A DNA stretch of 30,647 nucleotides from SVTX01 sp045132775 (GTDB lineage: Bacteria > Bacillota > Clostridia > Oscillospirales > CAG-272): the NCBI GenBank assembly GCA_045132775.1, contig JBGUSX010000112.1, forward strand, positions 1-30,647, in the 5' to 3' direction. Below, one piece after another: positions 7,704 through 15,891 of the stretch (its first letter is position 1; every line of letters begins with the position of its first letter). The notes beneath the pieces are model-generated. The model did no database searches, was not told where the DNA came from, and saw only the letters and a list, made by a program, of their open reading frames with translations. The translations under genes and the position numbers were made by a program.

Positions 7704-8626
7704 ACGCGCCCACCGCCACGGAGCAGTTGCATCTCAAGCATACGCTCATATCCCTTTGCGGTGGCGCAAATATCGTCGTTGACGGTCACGCGGCTCTCGT
7801 CGTAATCGGCAAAATTGCGGATAAGGCAACCGCCACCGCCTACCACGTAGAGCTTCATCAGCTTGGGATCGTATTCGTGCTCACGCAAACGGCGGAAGAT
7901 GCCCGCCGTGTAGTTCTTGGCGGTCTTTACGACGGTTTCAAGATACGCGCTGTCAATCTCTGCCGTGCCTTTCTTCAAGATTTCCGTAACGATAGCATCG
8001 TCGAGGCTCGCGTGGTGTACCTTCATCATTTCCTCTCGGATGAGAAGCGCGCATTGGTGAGTACCGTATTTCTCGGTAAACATACGCTGCGCGTCGGGCT
8101 TCTTGTTGACGATGCGAAGCAGGTTCATCGTGCCGTTTCCAATGTCGCAGAGCATCGTAATTCCCGTAAAGCTCGGCAGATTGTTAACGATGGCGGCGAA
8201 CCCCTGCGGGTAGATCTCCGCACCTACGATTTTGATGCGGTATTCCACGTCGCGGAAGGTAAAAGTAACCTCGCTTCGCTGAAGCAGATAACTCTTAAAT
8301 TCCGCTTTCTGCTCACTTACCCAAGTAAGAGGCAGACCTGCCGCAATATAGACGTCAGCTTCGGTAATGCGCTCTCGCCAAAGCTCCCGCGCAATCGCGG
8401 CAAGGGTGAGGACGTAATAATCCTCATCGTTAAATTTGTCGGCTTTGAACTCCTTGTGACCGACACCGATGGAATAATACGTTCCGTTCCATACGAGCAG
8501 GTCTGAGGCAAAGGTGGGTTCGGTATCGCTTTTCATAACGCCGGTAGGAAAACAGCAGTTTGCCGTTTTCATATTGCCGTAGCCGTGGTCGATACCGATG
8601 AGATAGGTTTGGTTCATTTTCTTCAT
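7700..8626 (-). CDS. ParM-like actin-type ATPase
   Basis: This 308-residue protein belongs to the actin/Hsp70 ATPase superfamily and resembles plasmid segregation actins (ParM/StbA/Alp). The phosphate-1 loop is IGIDHGYGNMKT near the start, the phosphate-2 loop is MLCDIGNGTMNLL near residue 160, and the adenosine motif is YVVGGGGCLI near residue 260. The length fits the family (about 300-340). It would form dynamic filaments that push apart copies of the element. It is unusual in an element that otherwise looks integrated, and implies an extrachromosomal stage. The ATG follows AAGGAG. Confidence 0.88.
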   Translation of the reverse strand: MKKMNQTYLIGIDHGYGNMKTANCCFPTGVMKSDTEPTFASDLLVWNGTYYSIGVGHKEFKADKFNDEDYYVLTLAAIARELWRERITEADVYIAAGLPLTWVSEQKAEFKSYLLQRSEVTFTFRDVEYRIKIVGAEIYPQGFAAIVNNLPSFTGITMLCDIGNGTMNLLRIVNKKPDAQRMFTEKYGTHQCALLIREEMMKVHHASLDDAIVTEILKKGTAEIDSAYLETVVKTAKNYTAGIFRRLREHEYDPKLMKLYVVGGGGCLIRNFADYDESRVTVNDDICATAKGYERMLEMQLLRGGGRV

Positions 8627-8643
8627 ACTTTCGTTTCTCCTTT

Positions 8644-8874
8644 TTACTGTTTGTCGTTTTGTTTTCGGATTTCTTCATAGAGTGCTTTGTCCGCAGGCAA
8701 TACCGCGTTTTTGAAATAATTGCAGTAGATGCCGTACACGGAAATGAGCTGCACACAGCGGTGTGCTTCGCCGTCGTCAAGCAGAACGCAGTTTCCGTCT
8801 TGGTCACAGTTTGCGCATAACTCTGACACAAGACGGTTTACTCTTTCGGCTTGCTTGGGTGTGATTTTCAGCAT
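8644..8874 (-). CDS. Cysteine-rich VLP-domain-like small protein
   Basis: This 76-residue protein begins MLKITPKQAERVNRL and carries the cysteine set C20, C23, C29, C40 and C51. That pattern matches the small Cys-rich VLP-domain proteins common on Clostridia conjugative elements and probably binds zinc. The function is unknown. I chose the ATG at 8874 because AAGGAGG stands just ahead of it (8883-8890); a longer frame to 9009 would run through the promoter region. It is the first gene of the minus-strand segregation cluster, 17 bases before the ParM-like gene. Confidence 0.75.
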   Translation of the reverse strand: MLKITPKQAERVNRLVSELCANCDQDGNCVLLDDGEAHRCVQLISVYGIYCNYFKNAVLPADKALYEEIRKQNDKQ

Positions 8875-8899
8875 AGCTTTTTTCCTCCTTTGCTTTGAA

Positions 8900-8991
8900 T
8901 TTGATAACGATAAATCCGCACACTTTTTGAATTTGTGGGGGCAGTTATCAAATAATTGCATATTGCAATTTGGAAGGAAATGTGTTATAAT
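8900..8991 (+). promoter_or_regulatory. Divergent control region with palindromic operators and the polymerase promoter
   Basis: A plus-strand promoter, TTGCAA (8963-8968), 17 bases, TATAAT (8986-8991), drives the polymerase-like gene. A perfect palindrome AATTGCA-TAT-TGCAATT (8954-8970) covers its -35 box. A second repeat, TTTGATAAC/GTTATCAAA (8900-8908 and 8944-8952), spans the space toward the divergent segregation cluster. Both look like operator sites. Confidence 0.75.
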
Positions 8992-9020
8992 AAAATCACT
9001 CTCTATCAAAGGAGAACCGT

Positions 9021-12000
9021 ATGAGAAACAAAAAATATATCATCCCCGAAATATCGGCGCAAAGTATTCTTGCTTGTGCGCGGCAGACGGGTGACGGTTA
9101 TCGCTTTTATTTTGATACCACCGATCCCTCAAAGGAATATTTGGTGGAAAGAACCTTGCAGGACGATTGCCCGATCTTCTATCAAGCAATGCTTGTTTTA
9201 GGCAAGAACCCCGATAACGAGATTATCTCAGACGAGCTCGGCGACATATTCGTATATATCGACTTTTCGGGAATCTTTGACCGCAAGGCTGTGGGCAAAG
9301 TGTTGGAGCAACAAAGGATTGCCGAGTATATGTTCCGCCCCGAAGGTATAAAAATGAACTTCGGCAAAGAGGATCACGTATATATTGCCTTTGAGCGCTC
9401 GGCTTCGATGAGCCGTGAAAACCGCTTGGCATTCGTGCGCGCCGACGTGTACGAAGCTCTCCGTGAGCGTATGATGCTCGGTATGAATATCGGAGATTGT
9501 CAACTCAGCAAGCTCTACGCCTATAACGCGCTTCTTTTTACAAGCGGAACGAGATATAGCAATACGAATATTCTTTCGGATAAGAAAATTATCGTTATCA
9601 AAAATCCTCAATCCATCGTTAAGAACGTGAACGTAATTACGGTAGAGGATGACGGAACCGATAACCCGATGCGCAAATATTCCCGTGTAGAGAAAACGGC
9701 AGATATTACGATTACCGAGTTTGACGGCGAAGGATTTATTTCACCACGCCTTGCCGAAGCACTTGGGCGCGAGCATAATTCTTTTCAGATTCGTATGCCT
9801 TACATCAAGGGCGTTGTGCATAAGGTGGATTTTGCCGCGTTGTTCGCTGAGCTTGGCGTTCCTTATATTGTGGATATGTGGGGCGAGCAACACGATCCCG
9901 ACGAGGTAGATATTATCTTGACCGACAGTATGTTCAAAGGTCGAAAGTGGATGGAGGGTAACGGTCTGTCTTGGAAAGAATATCTTGGGCGTTGCAGACA
10001 GTACGGTCACGCGCTTTACGTATCGGGTAAAGACAAGCTCAGCGCGCAGGATACTACCGAGCTGAACTATCAGTTTTTGAACACCCTCTCCATCACCGAC
10101 GAGGAATTTCGCCCGAAGGATCTGCCTCTCGGTTGGCACGACTCCCCCGAGTACGATAGCCGTAATTGGATCACCAAAACTACCGAGGTCGCATACTACC
10201 GTCTTGTTGCGGACAACGGCGCGCGCCATAGGCATTTTACCAATGAATTAGAGGACGTAGAGGTGGCGACCGAACGCCGTCAGCACCGCGCAAAGCTGCT
10301 CGAAAAGAACAAAATGTTTATCGACGAGCCGATATTTACAAAAGAGCTATCCGACCGCGCCGAAAACATCCTTTCCAAGTACGCGATGGGCAACCTCTTG
10401 GTAGCGGGAGATAACCGCTATCTGTCCGACGACCTGCTTCGATTGATCGCGTTTATTGTAAAAAATACGCTAAAAGAAAAGGGAGACGATATTTACCGCC
10501 GCCTTGAAGCTGAGTTTATAAGTGGAAACGAAATGTACGCTCCGCTGCCGAGTTATACAGAAAGTGAGTTTTACACCGTACTCCGAAGCCCCCATATAGC
10601 AAGAAACGAAGAAGCTCTTGTAAAGCCGATGAAGGCGGGGGCGTTGCGCGAGAAATACTTCTCACATCTTGGCTACGTGATAATGGTGGACTCCCGTTCG
10701 CTCATTCCCGAACGCCTTGGCGGTGCGGATTTCGACGGAGATATGGTCAAAACCATTGCCGATCCGCTAATCAACCAATGTGTTATTCGTAGCAGTACCG
10801 AGTTGCCGCTATTAAAAATACCTGCCGCAGAGCCGCTGATCTCGGATGCCAACGATTGGTACGCCCGATTTGTTACGGTAAGAAATACGTTTTCTTCCCG
10901 CGTCGGTCAGATCAGTAACGCAGCACTCAATCGCGGTATTCTCGCCTATGACGAAAACACAACGAGCGAGGACAAGGTGCATTACAACCAAGAGGTCGAA
11001 ACGCTTGCCATACTGACGGGACTTGAAATCGACTCCGCGAAAAGCGGTATCAAGCCCAACCTCTCAGAGTATATAGACAAGAGAACGGCAAGGCGCAGTA
11101 TCTTTCTTCGCTATAAGACGATTGCGGGGAGCGACGATACTCACAAGTGGTACGAGCCGACCAAGAACGCGCGCCTTAAAAAGTATTTTGAGAGTGTGGA
11201 TTGGAACGCAGTCAGTTCCAATCTTGAAAAGCTCCCCTATCTTGCTTATACGTTGGAGCGAAAAACCGAAAAAGTTATCGTTTCTCCAGTCTGTGATGAA
11301 AACCTATTCGCGTTTGCGCAAAACCCCGATTGGAAAGAGCGACTTGACAAAGCAACGCTTGAGCGCGTGGCTTCGATTATCCGCGACTACGAAACTGCTT
11401 TACAACGTATCCGATATATCAAGCATATTCCGTCCGAGATGAAGCGCAAGGGTGATGTTTACCGTATTCTTTATGCTCGAGGGCAAGAGAATGACTATTC
11501 CGTGGACGAGCTTTATTCGGTGTTTGAAAATATTTTGCCACAAGATATACGACGTGCAAGACACAAATTAGAGGATTATAAATGGCATCTTGTCCCACCG
11601 GAGGAAAGGCAACGAGTTCTTTATGATATTGGGCGTAATGCCTTCGGACTCTACAACTATTTGGACGTGCTTTGTGATTTCAGCCACGGCGGTTATCGTA
11701 TCGTCGGTGATATTATCTGTGACCTTGACGATATGCACCGCAACAAAGGAATTAAATCAAGCCTCACCAAGCAAAAGGGCGATAGCAAAGAGTTGCAGAC
11801 AATGCTTATGGGAATAGAGCGCGCCGACGATTACAAGGAGCATATTATCCGTAATTGCATCAACGTGATTTGCCCACCGAGCAGGCGTGGCGCGCTTGAT
11901 TTCGATGAGGTCGTAAAATGCGCGGTTGCTCTTGGTAAGCGACAGTTCGCGTTGGAGGTATTACCCGCAACTGTGCTTGATTTGACTCTTGACCGCAGTC

Positions 12001-12053
12001 AGGTATTCAATGTGGAAGAACCGAAAAAGAAGAAATGGAGGTTGTGGAAATGA
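9021..12053 (+). CDS. Cellular-RdRP-like (QDE-1/YonO-type) RNA polymerase
   Basis: This 1010-residue protein carries, in order, the signature blocks of eukaryotic-type RNA-dependent RNA polymerases. These are FDGEGFISPRLA (from F234), SFQIRMPYIKGVV with K263, LTDSMFKG with K306, RSPHIARNEE (522-531, the RNPxxHPGD block) and GGADFDGDMV, with D570, D572 and D574 as the metal-binding triad. The two lysines and the DxDGD belong to the paired double-psi beta-barrels shared by QDE-1, phage YonO and multisubunit RNA polymerases. It should therefore make RNA; whether the template is RNA or DNA cannot be told. AAAGGAG stands six bases ahead of the ATG and a promoter lies at 8963-8991. Its stop overlaps the next gene (ATGA). 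The N-terminal 230 and C-terminal 400 residues match nothing I know. Confidence 0.85.
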   Translation: MRNKKYIIPEISAQSILACARQTGDGYRFYFDTTDPSKEYLVERTLQDDCPIFYQAMLVLGKNPDNEIISDELGDIFVYIDFSGIFDRKAVGKVLEQQRIAEYMFRPEGIKMNFGKEDHVYIAFERSASMSRENRLAFVRADVYEALRERMMLGMNIGDCQLSKLYAYNALLFTSGTRYSNTNILSDKKIIVIKNPQSIVKNVNVITVEDDGTDNPMRKYSRVEKTADITITEFDGEGFISPRLAEALGREHNSFQIRMPYIKGVVHKVDFAALFAELGVPYIVDMWGEQHDPDEVDIILTDSMFKGRKWMEGNGLSWKEYLGRCRQYGHALYVSGKDKLSAQDTTELNYQFLNTLSITDEEFRPKDLPLGWHDSPEYDSRNWITKTTEVAYYRLVADNGARHRHFTNELEDVEVATERRQHRAKLLEKNKMFIDEPIFTKELSDRAENILSKYAMGNLLVAGDNRYLSDDLLRLIAFIVKNTLKEKGDDIYRRLEAEFISGNEMYAPLPSYTESEFYTVLRSPHIARNEEALVKPMKAGALREKYFSHLGYVIMVDSRSLIPERLGGADFDGDMVKTIADPLINQCVIRSSTELPLLKIPAAEPLISDANDWYARFVTVRNTFSSRVGQISNAALNRGILAYDENTTSEDKVHYNQEVETLAILTGLEIDSAKSGIKPNLSEYIDKRTARRSIFLRYKTIAGSDDTHKWYEPTKNARLKKYFESVDWNAVSSNLEKLPYLAYTLERKTEKVIVSPVCDENLFAFAQNPDWKERLDKATLERVASIIRDYETALQRIRYIKHIPSEMKRKGDVYRILYARGQENDYSVDELYSVFENILPQDIRRARHKLEDYKWHLVPPEERQRVLYDIGRNAFGLYNYLDVLCDFSHGGYRIVGDIICDLDDMHRNKGIKSSLTKQKGDSKELQTMLMGIERADDYKEHIIRNCINVICPPSRRGALDFDEVVKCAVALGKRQFALEVLPATVLDLTLDRSQVFNVEEPKKKKWRLWK

Positions 12054-12889
12054 CAAATGAATGGTTAGAATTTCAAGCATATATTAAGAAACCGACCTAT
12101 TTTGCCGAAAGCAAGCACGACCTCTCCTATCTCGGCAGGTTCACTTTCAAGACCATCACCGACTTTGAAGGCTTTGGAAGAATACTGACGATTATTGCTC
12201 GTGGGTATTTGTTCCATAATCAAGACGGCAGCTTACACGAGGGTAATCCTTACGAGCGCGTGGAATATGCTCGAAACGCTCTCTGCGCTTGGTGTAGCAT
12301 TCCCGACAAAAACGAGGATGAGCCTTTCATCAATTTCGGTGCGCTATCTTCGGACTTTCCCGAGCTTGTAAACGCCAAGGGCGAAGGATGGTATTTCCGT
12401 CACGTTCAGAATATCGTAAAGTTTGTGAAAAAGAATCCCGATGCCGTAAGTGAAAAGGCAAAAACCACCGTCGCTTTGATTTCCAAAGGCTTCAAGACCG
12501 AGTGGAAAAAGAAGGTGCGGCAATTACAAGTGCCGATCTTCGCGCTCAACACCAAAGCGGCGTGGGCGTTGCGCTTCGACGATATACTTGCCGATGCCTT
12601 GGAGCTTGGCGCGCTACGAACGTATGAATACGTTTTACCTCCCGAAAGAGAAAATGCAATAACCACTCTTGATCTCGGCGGCGTTCCGTTTGAGGTCGTA
12701 TGCGACGTGATCGCCTATTGCGAGGCGAACAAACCGACCGATACCGATTGGGTGGTTCTTCCGATTGCCAATTTCGATTGCTATTACGGCAATACGAACT
12801 TCAGCAAAAAGTGGCTGAGCAAAATCCCTGCTAATATCCTCTTGCGTGAGGTCAGCAACGGTGTGAGTCGCGTAAAATTAAATATCTAA
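12050..12889 (+). CDS. Unknown partner of the polymerase-like protein
   Basis: This 279-residue protein is one I do not recognise. Its start overlaps the polymerase stop as ATGA, with GGAGG at 12037-12041, so I prefer this ATG to the one 15 bases upstream. The coupling implies matched amounts and probably joint action. The protein is mixed helix and strand, has a CAWC cysteine pair near residue 80, several Trp-rich stretches and a Lys-rich helix near 135-160 that could bind nucleic acid. No catalytic motif is evident. A terminator follows directly, so the two genes form a closed operon. Confidence 0.75.
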   Translation: MTNEWLEFQAYIKKPTYFAESKHDLSYLGRFTFKTITDFEGFGRILTIIARGYLFHNQDGSLHEGNPYERVEYARNALCAWCSIPDKNEDEPFINFGALSSDFPELVNAKGEGWYFRHVQNIVKFVKKNPDAVSEKAKTTVALISKGFKTEWKKKVRQLQVPIFALNTKAAWALRFDDILADALELGALRTYEYVLPPERENAITTLDLGGVPFEVVCDVIAYCEANKPTDTDWVVLPIANFDCYYGNTNFSKKWLSKIPANILLREVSNGVSRVKLNI

Positions 12890-12891
12890 AC

Positions 12892-12932
12892 AAAAAATAC
12901 GAGAGCGTTTGCGGACGTTTCTCGTATTTTTT
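12892..12932 (+). terminator. Terminator of the polymerase operon
   Basis: AAAAAATACGAGA (12892-12904) pairs with TCTCGTATTTTTT (12920-12932). The hairpin ends in a run of six T and starts three bases past the stop of the partner gene. Confidence 0.85.
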
Positions 12933-13003
12933 AATCGGTACATTTGCAGATTTTCCGTCTTTATAGTACACTTAAAGCACCAAAGGAAAGGACGGTGCAA
13001 TAT

Positions 13004-13369
13004 ATGAAAAAGTACATTGAACAAAACGGAATTACCTACGAACTCAAAGGTGAGCAATATTACCCCTTGCTTGAACTCCCCGAACAAAAGGAGATCGGCA
13101 AGTACGGAAGATTGCACCTCGACTATCTCAAAGAGCATCGCAAAGGGCGTTACACAAATCTTCTATCGGAAGGTACACTCAATCAATGGCTTTATGAGAT
13201 CGATGTTGAAGCGAAAACAATGGTTGAAAGCATCATTAGCCGCCTCGCTGCCGAAAGAGGTATTGACGAGAACTTGAAAGCTCGCGATATGCTCCGTTGG
13301 GTTGCTGAGATGAACAACATCAAGGCAAGTGCGGAAGAAATCGTTCTACGGGAGGTGATATTCGTATGA
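13004..13369 (+). CDS. tnpV: TnpV-like transposon-encoded protein
   Basis: This 121-residue protein matches the TnpV family found on Clostridia transposons and conjugative elements. The recognisable parts are MKKYIEQNGITYEL, YYPLLELPEQ, IGKYGRLHLDYLKEHRKG and GTLNQWLYEID. Its biochemical role is not established. I start it at the ATG at 13004, behind a purine-rich AAAGGAAAGGA stretch; an upstream in-frame ATG at 12944 lies in the intergenic region. The next gene overlaps its stop by four bases. Confidence 0.85.
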   Translation: MKKYIEQNGITYELKGEQYYPLLELPEQKEIGKYGRLHLDYLKEHRKGRYTNLLSEGTLNQWLYEIDVEAKTMVESIISRLAAERGIDENLKARDMLRWVAEMNNIKASAEEIVLREVIFV

Positions 13370-13632
13370 GGACGGTTATCAACGAACTGTGGAACGGAAA
13401 CATCATACCGCAAGAGGATAGCCGCAACAACTCTCCCGAAATGAAGGAACTTATGGAATATATGGCTCGGCATCACGATGACCTGCTCAAAACGATGACG
13501 GACGAACAGAAAGAAATATTCGAAAAGTTCCACGATTGTTGGAGCGAGTATATGAGTTCAGCAGAGGCGGCTATATTTGAGTATGCTTTCAAGCTCGGTA
13601 TGCAGATTGCCATTGAATCATTAACCGAATAA
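13366..13632 (+). CDS. DUF6809-like small protein
   Basis: This 88-residue, mostly helical acidic protein resembles the DUF6809 family, which is commonly found next to TnpV. The pattern is LWNGNIIPQE at the start, a Met/Glu-rich helix, and FEYAFKLGMQIAIESL at the end. The function is unknown. It is coupled to tnpV by an ATGA overlap, and a strong terminator follows. The pair seems to travel as a unit within such elements. Confidence 0.75.
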   Translation: MRTVINELWNGNIIPQEDSRNNSPEMKELMEYMARHHDDLLKTMTDEQKEIFEKFHDCWSEYMSSAEAAIFEYAFKLGMQIAIESLTE

Positions 13633-13638
13633 CTAAAG

Positions 13639-13664
13639 AAGGCTGATGGAGAACCATCAGCCTT
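13639..13664 (+). terminator. Terminator of the tnpV operon
   Basis: AAGGCTGATGG (13639-13649) pairs with CCATCAGCCTT (13654-13664) around a four-base loop. It separates the mobility core from the convergent cargo genes and may serve both strands. Confidence 0.75.
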
Positions 13665-13672
13665 CGATATTA

Positions 13673-14047
13673 TTAAATTGCAATGACTATGAGCGCGATA
13701 ACCGCAGCCCAAATTAATATAAACGGTATTGCATAGTACCATTTCTTCGGCTTACCGTCCGACCACATTCCTTCAGCGCTTTCACGGCATTCGGCAAAGG
13801 TTTCCTTTGGGATGAGCTTTACTGTCAATGCAATCAATGCAGGCAGTATAATCACGTCGTCAAGATACCCAAGAACTGGAATGAAATCGGGAACGAGATC
13901 GACGGGCGAGAGCGCATAAATAACGACGATTCCTGCCGTTATTTTAGCGTACCACGGTGTCCTTTTGTCCTTCAAGGCAAGGAATACCGCCGGAACGTCG
14001 GTCTTTAATTTTTTAGCTCTGTCTCTTAAATTGCCCATATTCTTCAT
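13673..14047 (-). CDS. YkvA/DUF1232-family membrane protein
   Basis: This 124-residue protein has the DUF1232 signature YALSPVDLVPDFIPVLGYLDDV at about residues 44-65, split across a membrane-associated hairpin. A hydrophobic C-terminal segment follows (about 104-123). The family is widespread and its function is unknown; membrane stress and lipid links have been proposed for some members. It is the most downstream gene of the minus-strand cargo cluster, about 75 bases past the MntP remnant. Confidence 0.85.
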   Translation of the reverse strand: MKNMGNLRDRAKKLKTDVPAVFLALKDKRTPWYAKITAGIVVIYALSPVDLVPDFIPVLGYLDDVIILPALIALTVKLIPKETFAECRESAEGMWSDGKPKKWYYAIPFILIWAAVIALIVIAI

Positions 14048-14122
14048 CCTGTTAATTCTTATATTTGTCAGTAAAATATTATATCACGTAAATCGGATAA
14101 AGTAAATACAAATATTATTTTA

Positions 14123-14254
14123 TCAAAACCAACTTGTAATAAAAATTTCAAAACCGATAAATATCAGGATCGCTCCGCCGAGGATTCTTGCTTTTCCTGC
14201 AAGCCCGATACCGAGCATAATGCTCGTAAAGAAGAATGAAAAGTCAAGATTCAT
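14123..14254 (-). pseudogene. C-terminal remnant of an MntP-type manganese exporter
   Basis: This 43-residue frame starts MNLDFSFFFTSIMLGIGLAG and ends in GGAILIFIGFEIFITSWF. The GKARILGGAILIFIG part resembles the last transmembrane helix of MntP (GxKAEILGGxxLIxIG). The rest of the roughly 190-residue transporter is missing, so it looks like a deletion remnant. It still has AAAGGA ahead of an ATG, 18 bases after the cardiolipin synthase stop, so a small membrane peptide could be made. It could instead be an unrelated one-helix protein. Confidence 0.5.
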
Positions 14255-14272
14255 TTTATAAATTCCTTTCTT

Positions 14273-15811
14273 TTACATAAACGGTGCAAATATGCGCAGA
14301 AAATCCTGTAGCAAGCGAATGAAAATATTCGTTTTGCAGTCATCGGCTGAAATCGGCTTACAGATATCCAAGGTCTTTAAAAAATCATCTTTAATCTCCA
14401 TAACGGCAGATGTGTCATACATCCAAGCGCCGCATTCAAAATGGAGATATAGGCTTCTGTAATCGAGATTCGTCGTGCCTACCGTAGCAACACGGTCGTC
14501 GGAGACGAAGGTTTTGGAATGAATAAATCCGTTTCGATATTCGTATATTTTTACGCCTGCGTCGATCAGCTGACGATAATAAGAGCGGGTTGTGGCGTGA
14601 ACGAAACGCTTGTCCGCAATATGCGGTGTCACGATGCGAATGTCCACGCCGCTTTTGGCGGCAAGAGTTATCGCTTCGAGCATTTTGTCGTCAATGATGA
14701 GATACGGCGTATTGATGTAAACGTAGTCCTTTGCGTTATTTAATATCTGCATATAGACGTGCTCACCGACGTTTTCCTTGTCAAGCGGACTGTCTGCATA
14801 CGGAAGAACGTAGCCCTCAGCCGTAACGTTGCAGGGCTTGTCCGTATAAGGATACCATTGCATATAGTCCTCGTCCGTTTTGTTGACAAGCTCCCACATC
14901 TGTAAAAACATCAACGTAAAGCTCCAAGCTGCCTTGCCTTCAACCATAACGGACGCATCCTTCCAATGTCCGTGCTTTTCCTTGACGTTGATATATTCAT
15001 CGGCAAGATTGATCCCGCCCGTAAAGGCAACCTTACCGTCAATGGAAACGATCTTGCGGTGATCTCGGTTGTTTTGCTTGATGGTAAGAAACGGTCGGAA
15101 GGGATTGAATATGGCACATTCGATTCCGTACTGCTTCAGTATTTTCGGATAATCCTTAGGCAAAAGCGCAAAGCACCCAAAGTCATCATACAAAAGGCGA
15201 ACCGTTACGCCCTCTGCCGCCTTACGCTTCAAAATTTCAAGGATCGTATCCCACATTACGCCTTCCTGTACGATGAAATATTCAAGAAATATGTATTTCT
15301 CGGCTTTTTCAAGCTCGGAGACAAGATACTCAAATTTCATCTCACCGGGAGATAAATACTTGGTTTTTGTTCCGTCATAAATCGGAAAGCCTGCAAAATC
15401 TTCCAAGTAACGGAATTGTCTTACACACTCGGGATGTTTTTCCTTTGCTTCCTCATACCCCGATTTGGGTAGTTCCATAAGACTCTGCGCCTTCTTTTCG
15501 GTGAAAAGGCTTTGCTTGCGAAATCTTCTTGTCGAGGATTGCAGATCGGTGATTAGATAGAGTAATCCACCGAACAATGGAAAAATCAGTATCAAAAATA
15601 TCCAAGTTGTCTTATAGACGTTAGTATCTTTTTTGACGAGAATATAAACGCTGACAAGTACGCTGATAAACGTCAGGACTCTGCTGACAATGACAGATGC
15701 GAGACTGCTGCTCACCAAAACATACACAAGAAATGCAAGCTGGAGCGCAAGGAGTAAAATAATTAAAAACCGTTGTCGGAACAGTGCGCGAACCCATTTT
15801 TTCTTTAGCAA
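14273..15811 (-). CDS. cls: Cardiolipin synthase (phospholipase D family)
   Basis: This enzyme joins two phosphatidylglycerols into cardiolipin and glycerol at the membrane. Two hydrophobic N-terminal segments (about residues 12-55 of the frame) are followed by two PLD domains, with HKD motifs HRKIVSID and HSKTFVSDD plus downstream GGINLAD and GTTNLDYR. The order and size are typical (about 480-515 residues). I prefer the TTG at 15811, which has GGAGG eight bases ahead, to the ATG 15 bases upstream, which itself overlaps the ribosome binding site. This gives 512 residues. It is separated from the ATPase gene by a terminator. Confidence 0.92.
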   Translation of the reverse strand: MLKKKWVRALFRQRFLIILLLALQLAFLVYVLVSSSLASVIVSRVLTFISVLVSVYILVKKDTNVYKTTWIFLILIFPLFGGLLYLITDLQSSTRRFRKQSLFTEKKAQSLMELPKSGYEEAKEKHPECVRQFRYLEDFAGFPIYDGTKTKYLSPGEMKFEYLVSELEKAEKYIFLEYFIVQEGVMWDTILEILKRKAAEGVTVRLLYDDFGCFALLPKDYPKILKQYGIECAIFNPFRPFLTIKQNNRDHRKIVSIDGKVAFTGGINLADEYINVKEKHGHWKDASVMVEGKAAWSFTLMFLQMWELVNKTDEDYMQWYPYTDKPCNVTAEGYVLPYADSPLDKENVGEHVYMQILNNAKDYVYINTPYLIIDDKMLEAITLAAKSGVDIRIVTPHIADKRFVHATTRSYYRQLIDAGVKIYEYRNGFIHSKTFVSDDRVATVGTTNLDYRSLYLHFECGAWMYDTSAVMEIKDDFLKTLDICKPISADDCKTNIFIRLLQDFLRIFAPFM

Positions 15812-15853
15812 ACAAGTCACCTCCATTACGGATATTTCACGGATCGAACGGGC

Positions 15854-15883
15854 AAAAGACCGCTAAAATGATAGCGGTCTTTT
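15854..15883 (-). terminator. Terminator after the P-type ATPase gene
   Basis: AAAAGACCGCTA (15854-15865) pairs with TAGCGGTCTTTT (15872-15883). It lies eight bases past the ATPase stop and ends in a T-run on the minus strand. Confidence 0.85.
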
Positions 15884-15891
15884 GGAGCGAA

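Noticed and set aside
7727..8506. A 259-codon plus-strand frame over the ParM-like gene
   Set aside because: It is antisense to a gene with a clear nucleotide-binding pattern and a coupled downstream partner.
8875..9009. A longer N terminus for the Cys-rich small protein
   Set aside because: The extension lies across the divergent promoter and operators, and the only good ribosome binding site is ahead of the ATG at 8874.
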